NCBI RefSeq assembly: GCF_013297935.1
Contig: NZ_JAAFIX010000004.1
Location: 1-64,000, forward strand
DNA length: 64,000 bases
Direction of reading: 5' to 3'
Origin: Rhodoferax sp.
GTDB taxonomy: Bacteria > Pseudomonadota > Gammaproteobacteria > Burkholderiales > Burkholderiaceae_C
The number at the start of each line of letters is the position of its first letter. Position 1 is the stretch's first letter. Below are positions 1-8,772 of the stretch, in pieces. The translations under genes and the position numbers were made by a program. The notes under the pieces are model-generated. The model saw only the letters and a program-made list of their open reading frames with translations, searched no databases and was not told where the DNA came from.

Positions 1-1
1 A

Positions 2-117
2 TGCCTGACGACCATAGCGACTTGGTACCACTCCTTCCCATCCCGAACAGGACAGTGAAACGAGTCAGCGCCGATGATAGTGCGGATCCCCGTGTGAAAG
101 TAGGTCATCGTCAGGCT
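2..117 (+). rRNA. rrf: 5S ribosomal RNA
   Basis: The first 117 bases match the betaproteobacterial 5S rRNA pattern. The ends TGCCTGACGA and TCGTCAGGC pair to form helix I, and the internal CCCATCCCGAACAGG and GATGATAGTG blocks are in the expected places. It is the last gene of an rRNA operon whose 16S and 23S genes lie left of the window. An open frame through it (1-276) is not a protein gene. Confidence 0.95.
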
Positions 118-130
118 ATTACAGCCGAAA

Positions 131-162
131 AAACCCCACCGATTCCGGTGGGGTTTTTTTTT
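131..162 (+). terminator. Rho-independent terminator of the rRNA operon
   Basis: CCCCACCG (134-141) pairs with CGGTGGGG (146-153) around an ATTC loop and is followed by nine T residues; a run of A before the stem can extend it. It lies 14 bases after the 5S gene. From here to 213 I see nothing further. Confidence 0.93.
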
Positions 163-213
163 GCCCGCGTCTGCGCACTATGCGTGATTTTGGGTTGCGC
201 TTATGCGGTGTTT

Positions 214-924
214 CTATTCTCTAATCAGGCTAGCCATCCAACGATGCTCGCGTGCTTCAATCGCTTGAAGAAATAAGTCAACGCCTCTCGGAATGCGGCT
301 TAAATTGCAGAAAGTATCCAACCCGCGTTCCAGAAAGTCTTGGAGTGCGGTGAGTTTTGCGGCTCTAGCTGGGATGCGCATCGCCTTCAGTGATAAGCGC
401 ACACCGGGGATGCGCGTTACCCGGTTAAGTCGTCTTCCGAGGTGCAACACCATGTTTAGCTGCTTCAGTCTGTCGCCACAAGCGGCGGTGCCGTTCCATG
501 CATCTGTGTAGGTCGCCAATGAGACTTCTGGTGTGGCTTTTACAGGCGTTGTTCTGAGTACGAATGTCGCCATCTCGGCGTCAAAGCGTTCAGTCTCTGC
601 GTGCAGTTCGGCCAGATCTACAGCGATCTCGACGATAGACTGCGGGAAGATTCTTTCAATTGCCCCGGCGATTCGAGAGAACTCATTGTCCCGCTGGCTA
701 AAGTCGCGGTCGCCGTAGATTTCGCTCAAAAAAAACCCGCACGCGGGACCAAAGTTCGATGTGCTTAGAAGGTCATGGTAAGTGTTCTCAAAGCGTGCGC
801 TTTGGTAACGCTTGATGGCGCGACAAGCGCTCCGTAGAGCGGGATCTTTGTGCTGTTTGGCCATGATGACACTGACCTCATCCATAGCAGCTTGAATTCG
901 TTGTGCGCCAGATCGGGTATCCAT
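214..924 (-). CDS. FFLEELY-motif family protein of unknown function
   Basis: A 236-residue soluble protein with no signal peptide or membrane segment. Residues 64-70 read FFLSEIY, followed by GDRDFSQRD; this resembles the FFLEELY-motif family of uncharacterised proteobacterial proteins, whose function is unknown. The rest is largely helical with many Arg, Ala and Leu residues. It is transcribed away from the GNAT gene at 1024, and about 100 bp between the two starts must hold both promoters. I rely on the motif and overall length; the family call is by memory. Confidence 0.7.
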   Translation of the reverse strand: MDTRSGAQRIQAAMDEVSVIMAKQHKDPALRSACRAIKRYQSARFENTYHDLLSTSNFGPACGFFLSEIYGDRDFSQRDNEFSRIAGAIERIFPQSIVEIAVDLAELHAETERFDAEMATFVLRTTPVKATPEVSLATYTDAWNGTAACGDRLKQLNMVLHLGRRLNRVTRIPGVRLSLKAMRIPARAAKLTALQDFLERGLDTFCNLSRIPRGVDLFLQAIEAREHRWMASLIRE

Positions 925-1023
925 CTGTCCATGTTACGAACCTGCTGCCAATTAGTTGGCACTATTGAAACGATTAAAGCCCACACTCTACGAAAACCAA
1001 GGGAAAACCCTTATAGTCCAGCC

Positions 1024-1728
1024 ATGTCTGAGTTCGACGACCCCACTGCACAAGGAATCATCAGCCAATCGCGTGGTCCTGTGCGTGCGCGAGTTGTGGG
1101 AAACACTTCAATCAGTATCCGGGCATTAGGGCCCAATCACAGAACTCGCTTGCTCAAACATCTGCTTTCGCTGGAGGCAGAAGATCGTTTTCTCAGGTTT
1201 GGTTACGTTGCAAACGATGGCCAGATCAGGAGCTATGTTGAGCGCCTTGACTTCGTCAACGACGCTGTCTTTGGTGTTTTCAACCACCGCTTGCACATTG
1301 TGGCAATGGCGCACCTCGCCATCTACAAGGCGCCTGGTGGAGCACCAGTCGGGGAGTTTGGGGTATCAGTCGCCCCATCTTTGCGAGGCCAAGGTATTGG
1401 TGGGCGATTGTATGAACGTGCCGCGCTCCATGCTCGGAATGAGGGTGTCGAGGTACTGCAAATCCAGGCACTGGCTGGCAACGCACCGATGTTAGCGATC
1501 GCACGTAAACGTGGGGCGACCGTGCACCGGCACGGCGCAGAGTCTGAAGCCTATTTGAAGTTACCTCGTCCGGACCTCGAATCCCGCCTTCAAGAGATTA
1601 TCGAAACCTATTGGGCTGACCTCCACTACAGCCTGGCGGCCCAGAGCCGCATTTGGCTGGGCTTGCTGCAGGGCTTTCAGGTGGTGCGTAGCCGGGCTAT
1701 TAAAGCCGGGAAAATTTGCTCCCCCTAG
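1024..1728 (+). CDS. GNAT-family N-acetyltransferase
   Basis: A 234-residue protein starting at the ATG at 1024; the frame is open further upstream, but that part would run into the promoter of the divergent gene. The acetyl-CoA binding motif is clear: APSLRGQGIGGRL (motif A, Q/RxxGxG/A type), preceded by a beta strand (GEFGVSV) and followed by a helix and LQIQALAGNAPMLAIARKRG, which fits motif B. The acceptor substrate cannot be told. The C-terminal 60 residues extend beyond the usual fold. A small inverted repeat (AAGGG AAAA CCCTT, 999-1012) sits just before the start, and no strong ribosome binding site is visible. Confidence 0.85.
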   Translation: MSEFDDPTAQGIISQSRGPVRARVVGNTSISIRALGPNHRTRLLKHLLSLEAEDRFLRFGYVANDGQIRSYVERLDFVNDAVFGVFNHRLHIVAMAHLAIYKAPGGAPVGEFGVSVAPSLRGQGIGGRLYERAALHARNEGVEVLQIQALAGNAPMLAIARKRGATVHRHGAESEAYLKLPRPDLESRLQEIIETYWADLHYSLAAQSRIWLGLLQGFQVVRSRAIKAGKICSP

Positions 1729-1813
1729 GCAAGCTATGTCACGAATTGGGAGGGGGGCTCAAATCCGCTATCCTTAGGACTTCGAAACCACAGCCCGTCA
1801 CGGGCAATTCCTA

Positions 1814-2689
1814 GTGTCTGATCCGCATCCTTCGCGCCATCTCGAACGAGAAGATAAGCGTACCTTTCTCCAGAAGCTAGCCGAGTTCATTCATCCCGGG
1901 CCCGACTCCACGGCGGAACTGATTGAGACGTTGGCAGAGGCCGAAGACAACAACATCATTGGTGCAGAGTCGAGGGTGATGTTGGAAGGTGTCATTCGCA
2001 TGGCCGACATGACTGCTGGCGACGTGATGGTGCCAGCCACCCGCATGGACTTGCTGGACATTCAGTCCTCCGCTGACGAGCTGATGCACAAGGTGATCGA
2101 CACAGCGCACTCCCGATTTCCGGTCTACGACAGCGAGCGGGAAAACATTATCGGCATCCTGATGGCAAAGGATCTGCTGAAACTGCAGCGTGCCCCCGAA
2201 TTGAACATCCGCGCCTTGCTGCGCCCGGCGGTGTTTGTCCCCGAGTCCAAGGGTTTGAATGATCTGCTGCGCGACTTCCGTGGGAACCGCAATCACCTTG
2301 CGATCGTTATCGATGAGTTCGGGCGGGTGGCAGGGCTGATCACTATCGAGGATGTGCTCGAGCAAATCGTGGGTGAAATCGAAGATGAATTCGATATTGC
2401 CGAAGACGAGGGCGACATCTTTGCACTGGCAGACCAAACTTACCGGGTGAGCGGAGACACACCGCTTGACCGCATCAACGAAGCGTTCTCGCTCACGATG
2501 CGAGGAGCCGACCCCGAAGATGACTTCGACACCATTGGCGGTTTGATCGCCCATGAAATGGGCCACGTACCCAAGCGCGGGGAGCGCTATAGCTTGTGCG
2601 GTCTGGATTTTGTGGTATTACACACCAAGGGTGGCGCTGTGAAGTGGTTCAAAGTCTCGCACACGCCCGCACCTGGTATCACGGACTGA
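1814..2689 (+). CDS. corC: CorC/HlyC-type CBS-domain protein
   Basis: A 291-residue cytoplasmic protein with GTG start. It has two CBS repeats (about residues 65-190, including SRFPVYDSERENIIG and LAIVIDEFGRVAGLITIEDVLEQIVG) and a C-terminal CorC_HlyC domain (DDFDTIGGLIAHEMGHVPKRG). It lacks the membrane DUF21 domain, so it is the short YbeX/CorC form, linked to magnesium/cobalt efflux and, in E. coli, to ribosome maturation. Its stop overlaps the lnt start (TGATG), the classic corC-lnt order. A small hairpin (GCCCG TCA CGGGC, 1793-1805) precedes the start. Confidence 0.92.
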   Translation: MSDPHPSRHLEREDKRTFLQKLAEFIHPGPDSTAELIETLAEAEDNNIIGAESRVMLEGVIRMADMTAGDVMVPATRMDLLDIQSSADELMHKVIDTAHSRFPVYDSERENIIGILMAKDLLKLQRAPELNIRALLRPAVFVPESKGLNDLLRDFRGNRNHLAIVIDEFGRVAGLITIEDVLEQIVGEIEDEFDIAEDEGDIFALADQTYRVSGDTPLDRINEAFSLTMRGADPEDDFDTIGGLIAHEMGHVPKRGERYSLCGLDFVVLHTKGGAVKWFKVSHTPAPGITD

Positions 2690-4257
2690 TGGCTGGGGCG
2701 GCCCGGGTTCAAGCCCCGTTCCCGGAAAAAAGCTTCCTCGTCGCCGCTATTATTTTTATAGCGGCTTGCGCACAATCCGTGAGCGCCAGCTGGCCTTTTG
2801 ATGCATTTTTTGAAAAAGGCCTGCTGAGTTGGTGGCTGCAGCCAGTTGCACTGGCTGTATTTGTCTATATCGTAGCGGCAGCGCCGAACGCCAAAGCAGC
2901 GGCCTGGAGTGCATGGGGGTTTGCTACGGTGTGGCTCAGCACCACCTTCTGGTGGCTGTATGTCGCGATGTACACCTATGGTGGATTGCCATCGCTGCTA
3001 GCGGGCGGCGCTGTGATCGGGCTGGCGGCAGCGTTAGGTGGGTATTACGCTATTGCTGTGTGGGTGTGGAAACGCGGGGCACAGCGGGGCCCTGCGGTCG
3101 CCACGGTGAGTTTCGCAGCGCTCTGGCTCATGGCCGAAATGGCGCGTGGCACCTGGCTCACTGGCTTTGGCTGGGGAGCCATTGCCTATGCCCACATCGA
3201 TGGACCCCTGGCCTTTTATCTGCCATGGCTCGGGACCTATGGAGTCAGTGCCTTAGCCGCAGCTTGGGCTGCCGCCATGGGTATTGCCGTGGTTCGCCGG
3301 AGTCCCTGGCCAGCTTGCTGGGTGAGTTTTGCGCTTCTGTTACCTGCCGCTTTGCCATCAGAGATCAACACTTGGACCACGCCCACAGGAACCTTGCAGG
3401 TCAGTCTTTTGCAGGGCAACATTCCCCAAGACGAGAAGTTTGAAACCGGGAGTGGCGTACCACTCGCGCTGCAGTGGTACCGCGACGCGTTGCTGCAGGC
3501 CGACGGAGACTTGGTGGTCGCCCCCGAGACCGCGGTACCGCTGCTGCCGCAACAATTGCCAGAAGGCTATTGGGCCAGCCTCAGCGAGAAGTTCACGCAA
3601 TCAAGCCAAGCCGCAATCATTGGAATTCCACTGGGCAGCTTTCAAACGGGCTACACCAACTCGGTGGTCGGGCTTTCAGCAAGCCAAACCGGATGGCAAT
3701 ACGACAAGCACCACCTGGTGCCCTTTGGCGAGTTCATACCGCCACTCTTTAAGTGGTTCACCCAGCTGATGAATATCCCGCTGGGGGACTTCAACCGGGG
3801 CCCCCTTGGGCAGCCATCGCTGGATGTGCGGGGAGAGCGGGTGGCCGCCAACATTTGCTACGAAGACTTGTATGGTGAGGAGCTTGCCACTCGATTCTCG
3901 AACCCGGCAGCCGCGCCAACGGTGTTTGCCAACGTCAGCAACCTCGGTTGGTTCAACCGCACGGTGGCGCTGAACCAGCACCTCCATATTTCACGAGCCC
4001 GTGCCCTCGAATTCCAACGGCCTTTCGTGCGGGCGACCAACACCGGTGCTACAGCCATATTGAGTCACGAAGGCACGGTGCTCCAAAAGCTGCAGCCGCA
4101 GACCCGAGCGGTGCTGACTGGCGAGGTTCAGGGGCGCACCGGGCTCACACCCTACGCATGGTGGGCCTCCCACTTCGGCCTTTGGCCCTTGTGGATTGCT
4201 GCGCTTCTGGTGTTGGCTGTTGTTTGGCGCCCCAGGCGTTTGTCAGACCACTGCTAA
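2689..4257 (+). CDS. lnt: Apolipoprotein N-acyltransferase
   Basis: A 522-residue inner-membrane enzyme that adds the third acyl chain to lipoproteins. The start at 2689 overlaps the corC stop. The N-terminal half has about six to seven membrane helices; the C-terminal half is a nitrilase fold. The catalytic triad is visible: Glu280 (VVAPETAVP), Lys340 (YDKHHLVPFGEF) and Cys390 (NICYEDLYGEE). A short membrane helix (LWIAALLVLAVVW) closes the protein. Residues of roughly the first membrane segment (AAIIFIAACAQSVSASWPF) are encoded by a dispersed family-C repeat, so part of a transmembrane helix appears to be made from repeat DNA. Confidence 0.96.
   Translation: MAGAARVQAPFPEKSFLVAAIIFIAACAQSVSASWPFDAFFEKGLLSWWLQPVALAVFVYIVAAAPNAKAAAWSAWGFATVWLSTTFWWLYVAMYTYGGLPSLLAGGAVIGLAAALGGYYAIAVWVWKRGAQRGPAVATVSFAALWLMAEMARGTWLTGFGWGAIAYAHIDGPLAFYLPWLGTYGVSALAAAWAAAMGIAVVRRSPWPACWVSFALLLPAALPSEINTWTTPTGTLQVSLLQGNIPQDEKFETGSGVPLALQWYRDALLQADGDLVVAPETAVPLLPQQLPEGYWASLSEKFTQSSQAAIIGIPLGSFQTGYTNSVVGLSASQTGWQYDKHHLVPFGEFIPPLFKWFTQLMNIPLGDFNRGPLGQPSLDVRGERVAANICYEDLYGEELATRFSNPAAAPTVFANVSNLGWFNRTVALNQHLHISRARALEFQRPFVRATNTGATAILSHEGTVLQKLQPQTRAVLTGEVQGRTGLTPYAWWASHFGLWPLWIAALLVLAVVWRPRRLSDHC
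2747..2795 (-). repeat. Family-C dispersed repeat inside lnt (C1)
   Basis: CTATTATTTTTATAGCGGCT then TTGCGCA and GAGCGCCAGCTGGCC. It aligns over about 48 bases with the inverse orientation of the copy at 14283-14330. It is in frame and encodes part of the first membrane segment of Lnt. Confidence 0.7.
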
Positions 4258-4350
4258 CACGGGCTGCGCCCCTGCGGTCACCCCGTAAAATGCACGGTTT
4301 ACTTGATCGCCTGCCCTGCACCGGCCTCTGCCGGAGATTGCTCTCACACC

Positions 4351-5256
4351 ATGCTTACTTTTCAGCAAATCATTCTTCGCCTCCAGGACTACTGGGACCG
4401 CCAGGGCTGCGCGCTCCTGCAGCCGTATGACATGGAAGTCGGTGCCGGCACATCGCACACCGCCACCTTTTTGCGCGCTATCGGGCCGGAGCCATGGAAA
4501 GCCGCCTATGTGCAGCCGAGCCGCCGCCCCAAAGACGGCCGCTACGGCGAAAACCCCAACCGCCTGCAGCACTACTACCAGTACCAAGTGGTGCTCAAGC
4601 CCGCGCCGGCCAATATTTTGGAGCTCTACCTCGGCTCACTCGAAGCCCTGGGCTTTGACCTGAAGAAGAACGACATCCGTTTTGTGGAAGACGACTGGGA
4701 GAACCCCACCCTGGGCGCGTGGGGTTTGGGCTGGGAGGTCTGGCTCAACGGCATGGAAGTCACGCAGTTCACTTACTTCCAACAAGTGGGCGGCATCGAC
4801 TGCAAGCCCGCCACCGGCGAAATCACCTACGGCTTGGAACGCTTGGCCATGTACCTGCAGGGCGTGGACAACGTCTACAACCTGCAATGGACCGATACGC
4901 TGAAGTACGGCGATGTGTACCACCAGAACGAAGTGGAGCAATCCACTTACAACTTCGAGCACAGCGACGCTGACTTTTTGTTCACTGCCTTCAACGCGCA
5001 CGAAAAGCAGGCCAAGTACCTGATCGAGCAACAACTTGCATTGCCCGCCTATGAGCAGGTGCTCAAGGCGGCGCACAGCTTCAACCTGCTGGATGCCCGT
5101 GGCGCCATCAGCGTGACCGAGCGCGCAGCGTACATCGGCCGCATTCGCAACCTGGCCCGCAGTGTGGCGCAAAGCTATTACGAAAGCCGTGAGCGACTGG
5201 GCTTCCCCATGGCGCCGCGCGAATGGATTGAACAGATGCCCAAGAAGGCCGCGTAA
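4351..5256 (+). CDS. glyQ: Glycyl-tRNA synthetase alpha subunit
   Basis: A 301-residue class II aminoacyl-tRNA synthetase subunit; with GlyS it forms the bacterial alpha2-beta2 enzyme and carries the catalytic site. The start [20 protein letters not shown] is the family's normal N-terminus, so upstream in-frame starts are rejected. [16 protein letters not shown] (motif 2 region) and [11 protein letters not shown] (motif 3) are present. The glyS start follows after 19 bases. The 93-bp gap before it shows no clear terminator. Confidence 0.97.
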   Translation: MLTFQQIILRLQDYWDRQGCALLQPYDMEVGAGTSHTATFLRAIGPEPWKAAYVQPSRRPKDGRYGENPNRLQHYYQYQVVLKPAPANILELYLGSLEALGFDLKKNDIRFVEDDWENPTLGAWGLGWEVWLNGMEVTQFTYFQQVGGIDCKPATGEITYGLERLAMYLQGVDNVYNLQWTDTLKYGDVYHQNEVEQSTYNFEHSDADFLFTAFNAHEKQAKYLIEQQLALPAYEQVLKAAHSFNLLDARGAISVTERAAYIGRIRNLARSVAQSYYESRERLGFPMAPREWIEQMPKKAA

Positions 5257-5275
5257 GCGTACGGAGAACACAAGA

Positions 5276-7396
5276 ATGACAACCAAAAACCTTCTGGTCG
5301 AACTGTTTGTAGAAGAGTTGCCACCCAAGGCACTGAAGAAATTGGGCGAAGCCTTTGCCACCGTGTTGGCAGATTCGCTCAAGGCCCAAGGCCTGGCACC
5401 GGCGGACGCGTCGGTGAGCCACTTTGCGTCACCTCGTCGCTTAGCGGTGCACGTGGCGTCAGTGGCCGCGCAAGCCGCGAACAAAGCAGTCTCTCAAAAA
5501 CTCATGCCGGTGGCCGTGGGCCTGGATGCCGCGGGCAACGCAACGCCCGCCTTGCTGAAAAAACTCCAAGCCCTCGGCGCGGACGCCTCTGCAGTCGGCG
5601 GCCTGAAGCGCGCGCCGGACGGCAAGGCCGAGGCCTTGTTCTATGACAGCATGGTCCAAGGCGCCATCTTGCTGGACGGCCTCCAAAAAGCACTGCTGGA
5701 CGCGATTGCCAAACTGCCCATCCCCAAGGTTATGAGCTACCAGCTGCAAAGCGGGTGCGAGTTGCCCGGGTGGACCAGCGTGAGCTTTGTGCGCCCCGCA
5801 CACGGACTGGTGGCATTGCACGGCAGCGATGTAGTGCCGGTGCAAGCACTCGGCTTGCACGCCGGCAACCAAACCGAGGGCCACCGCTTCGAAGCCAAGG
5901 TTTCCCCCGTCGTAGTTGCGAATGCAGACGTCTACGCGGCCACCCTAGCGGCAGATGGCGCGGTGATTGCGAGCTTTGCGGAGCGTCGCGCAGACATCGT
6001 GCGCCAGCTGCAAGCCGCAGCTGAGCGGGTCGGTGGCGGTTGCACCCCGATTGATGACGACGCTTTGCTCGACGAGGTGACTGCGCTGGTGGAGCGCCCG
6101 CATGTGCTGATCTGCGAGTTTGAAGCGCAATTCCTCGGCGTGCCACAAGAGTGCCTGATTCTCACCATGAAGGCCAACCAGAAGTACTTCCCCTTGCTGG
6201 ACGCAGCGGACAAGCTCACCAACAAGTTCTTGGTGGTGAGCAACATTAACCCCGAAGACGCGAGCCTGGTGATCGGCGGTAACGAGCGGGTGGTGCGCCC
6301 CCGCTTGGCCGATGCCAAGTTCTTCTTTGACCAGGACCGCAAAAAGACCCTCGCTTCCCGCGTGGAAGGCTTGGGCAAGGTCGTGTACCACAACAAACTC
6401 GGCACCCAGGGCGAGCGCGTGGAGCGCGTGCGCGCTATTGCCAAGGCCATTGCCGCCCAGCTCGGCGACGCCACGCTGGTAGCGCAAGCCGACCAGGCAG
6501 CACAACTGGCCAAGACCGACCTAGTCACCGACATGGTGGGCGAGTTCCCGGAGCTGCAAGGCATCATGGGCGGCTACTACGCCTTGAACGATGGCCTGGG
6601 CGAGACCGTGGCCCACGCCATTGAAGACCACTACAAACCCCGCTTCGCGGGCGATACTTTGCCCCGCAACATGGCGGGCGTGGTGGTTGCGCTGGCCGAC
6701 AAGCTCGAAACCCTGGTGGGCATGTTCGGCATCGGCAACCTGCCCACTGGCGACAAGGACCCGTTTGCCCTGCGCCGTCATGCCTTGGGCGTGATCCGCA
6801 TGCTGGTGGAGAAAGACCTCCCACTGGACGTGACAACCCTGGTGCAAAGTGCTGTGCCTGCCTTTGGTCCCTTGATCACCGATGCCTCCGGCGCCCTGGT
6901 CGACTTCATATTCGACCGGTTTGCCGGTTCCCTGCGTGAGCAGGGCTACAGCGCGCAAGAAGTAGACGCCGTGCTGTCGCTCAAGCCGCAGCGTCTGGGC
7001 GATGTGGCCAAGCGCCTCACGGCTGTGCGCGCGTTTGCCGCATTGCCGGAGAGCCCGGCCTTGGCCGCTGCCAACAAGCGCATCGGCAACATCTTGAAAA
7101 AGACGGACGATGTGGACGCCCATGTGAGCGAATTGCTGTTGCAAGAGGCCGCCGAAAAGGCGCTGTACGCGGCCATGCAAACCGTGCTTCCGCAGGCCCA
7201 AGGTCAATGGCAGGCAGGCGACTACACCGCGTCCTTGCAATCGCTGGCCGCTCTGCGCGCGCCGGTGGATGCCTTCTTTAACGACGTGATGGTGAATGCT
7301 GAACAGATGGACCTGCGCCTGAACCGCCTGGGCCTGCTCAAGAGTCTGCATGTGGCCATGAACCGCGTGGCTGACTTGTCCAAACTGGCGGCCTGA
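5276..7396 (+). CDS. glyS: Glycyl-tRNA synthetase beta subunit
   Basis: A 706-residue protein, the usual length. The N-terminus MTTKNLLVELFVEELPPKAL is diagnostic and fixes the start at 5276, with GGAG upstream at 5262-5265. Other family signatures are MKANQKYFPLLD, HNKLGTQGERVERV and the HD-like TDMVGEFPELQGIMGGYYA. The C-terminal DALR-like domain binds the tRNA anticodon. It is cotranscribed with glyQ and probably with gmhB and plsC, which follow with 16 bp and -4 bp spacing. Confidence 0.97.
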   Translation: MTTKNLLVELFVEELPPKALKKLGEAFATVLADSLKAQGLAPADASVSHFASPRRLAVHVASVAAQAANKAVSQKLMPVAVGLDAAGNATPALLKKLQALGADASAVGGLKRAPDGKAEALFYDSMVQGAILLDGLQKALLDAIAKLPIPKVMSYQLQSGCELPGWTSVSFVRPAHGLVALHGSDVVPVQALGLHAGNQTEGHRFEAKVSPVVVANADVYAATLAADGAVIASFAERRADIVRQLQAAAERVGGGCTPIDDDALLDEVTALVERPHVLICEFEAQFLGVPQECLILTMKANQKYFPLLDAADKLTNKFLVVSNINPEDASLVIGGNERVVRPRLADAKFFFDQDRKKTLASRVEGLGKVVYHNKLGTQGERVERVRAIAKAIAAQLGDATLVAQADQAAQLAKTDLVTDMVGEFPELQGIMGGYYALNDGLGETVAHAIEDHYKPRFAGDTLPRNMAGVVVALADKLETLVGMFGIGNLPTGDKDPFALRRHALGVIRMLVEKDLPLDVTTLVQSAVPAFGPLITDASGALVDFIFDRFAGSLREQGYSAQEVDAVLSLKPQRLGDVAKRLTAVRAFAALPESPALAAANKRIGNILKKTDDVDAHVSELLLQEAAEKALYAAMQTVLPQAQGQWQAGDYTASLQSLAALRAPVDAFFNDVMVNAEQMDLRLNRLGLLKSLHVAMNRVADLSKLAA

Positions 7397-7412
7397 GCGG
7401 AAAGCGCACCCC

Positions 7413-7961
7413 ATGAAACTCTGCATTCTCGACCGCGACGGCACCATCAACGAAGACAGTGCGGAGTTCGTCAAGAGCCCCAACGAGTGGCGCCCTTTGC
7501 CGGGTGCGCTCGAAGCCATTGCCAAGCTCAACCACGCCGGTTGGCGCGTGGTGGTCGCCACCAACCAGAGTGGTCTGGGGCGGGGCTTGTTTGATGTGGT
7601 CTCGCTTAATGCCATGCACGCCAAAATGCACACCATGCTGGCGGCCGTGGGGGGCAAAGTGGATGCCATTTTTTACTGCCCCCACGCGCCCGACGACAAC
7701 TGCCGCTGCCGCAAACCCGAGCCCGGCCTGTTTGAGCAGATCGGCGAGCGCTTCGGTGTTGACCTCCAAGGCGTGCCGGGCGTGGGCGACTCGGCCCGCG
7801 ACCTGATTGCCGGTGCGGCGCTCGGCTGCGAGCCTCACCTGGTGCTCACTGGCAAAGCAGCCGCCTTGCGCGACCGCCCCCTGCCCGACAACTACCCGGC
7901 CGGCACCCGCGTCCACGACGACCTGATGGCTTTTGCCGACTACCTGGTAACCCGAACATGA
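7413..7961 (+). CDS. gmhB: D-glycero-D-manno-heptose 1,7-bisphosphate 7-phosphatase
   Basis: A 182-residue HAD-superfamily phosphatase of the ADP-heptose pathway for lipopolysaccharide inner core. The nucleophile motif is LDRDGTINED with Asp7 and Asp9; motif II is VVVATNQSGLGRG; the zinc-binding CPHAPDDNCRCRKPE loop is typical of GmhB; motif IV is GVGDSARDL. Following glyQS and preceding plsC is a common betaproteobacterial arrangement. The last four bases overlap the plsC start (ATGA). Confidence 0.94.
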   Translation: MKLCILDRDGTINEDSAEFVKSPNEWRPLPGALEAIAKLNHAGWRVVVATNQSGLGRGLFDVVSLNAMHAKMHTMLAAVGGKVDAIFYCPHAPDDNCRCRKPEPGLFEQIGERFGVDLQGVPGVGDSARDLIAGAALGCEPHLVLTGKAAALRDRPLPDNYPAGTRVHDDLMAFADYLVTRT

Positions 7962-8758
7962 GCGGCATGCCCCCTTACACAGCCATACCCATACAAAAAA
8001 AACCTAACTGGTTCATGGCCGTGCTGCGCTCCTGCCTGCACATGCTGTGGATGCTGGTCACCGTGATTCCTTGGGGCATCATCATGCTGGTCGCCTCCAT
8101 CCGCGTGCGGGGCAAGCCGCTGTGGTGGATGGCGGTGCGCTGGCTGAGCTGGGCTATCGGGGGCGCCCGCGTGCTGCTGGGCATCCGCACCCGCGTCATT
8201 GGCTGGGAAAACCTGCCTACTGGCGATACCGCGCCCGCTATTTTGCTGGTCAAGCACCAGTCCACCTTCGAGACTTTTTTGATGCCCACGCTGATGCCGC
8301 ACCCGCTGGCCTATGTGTTCAAAAAAGAGCTGCTGTATGTGCCGTTTTTCGGCTGGGCCATGGGGCGTCTCGACATGATTCATATTGACCGCAGCCAGCG
8401 CGCAGAGTCTTTCAGCAAAGTGGTTGAGCAAGGCAAGCGCCTGTTGGCGCAAGGCATTTGGGTGATCATGTTTCCCGAGGGCACACGCATTCCGCGCGGA
8501 CAGGTGGGCAACTACAAATTGGGCGGCACCCGTCTGGCCGTTGCTACCGGTGCGCCGGTTATTCCGGTGGCCGTGACCAGCGCCAAATGCTGGCCGCGCA
8601 AAGCCTTCATCAAGACGCCCGGCGTGGTGGAAGTGTCGATAGGCAAGCCCATCCCCAGCGAAGGCCGGGATCCCAAGGAGCTGATGGCGGAGGTGCAAGC
8701 TTGGATCGAGGCCGAGATGCGCCGCTTGGACCCCGAAGCCTACGCCGCCAAGGCCTGA
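7958..8758 (+). CDS. plsC: 1-acyl-sn-glycerol-3-phosphate acyltransferase
   Basis: A 266-residue membrane-associated acyltransferase of phospholipid synthesis. One or two N-terminal hydrophobic segments (LHMLWMLVTVIPWGIIMLV) precede the catalytic domain. The catalytic box reads KHQSTFETF, so the usual HX4D is HX4E, a variant common in this subfamily. The FPEGTRIPRG substrate box and APVIPVAVTSA are present. It overlaps gmhB by four bases and so is translationally coupled. Confidence 0.92.
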   Translation: MSGMPPYTAIPIQKKPNWFMAVLRSCLHMLWMLVTVIPWGIIMLVASIRVRGKPLWWMAVRWLSWAIGGARVLLGIRTRVIGWENLPTGDTAPAILLVKHQSTFETFLMPTLMPHPLAYVFKKELLYVPFFGWAMGRLDMIHIDRSQRAESFSKVVEQGKRLLAQGIWVIMFPEGTRIPRGQVGNYKLGGTRLAVATGAPVIPVAVTSAKCWPRKAFIKTPGVVEVSIGKPIPSEGRDPKELMAEVQAWIEAEMRRLDPEAYAAKA

Positions 8759-8772
8759 GGCCGGCCTGCGCC

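Noticed and set aside
1-276. Open frame of 91 codons at the left edge
   Set aside because: It lies over the 5S rRNA gene and the terminator.
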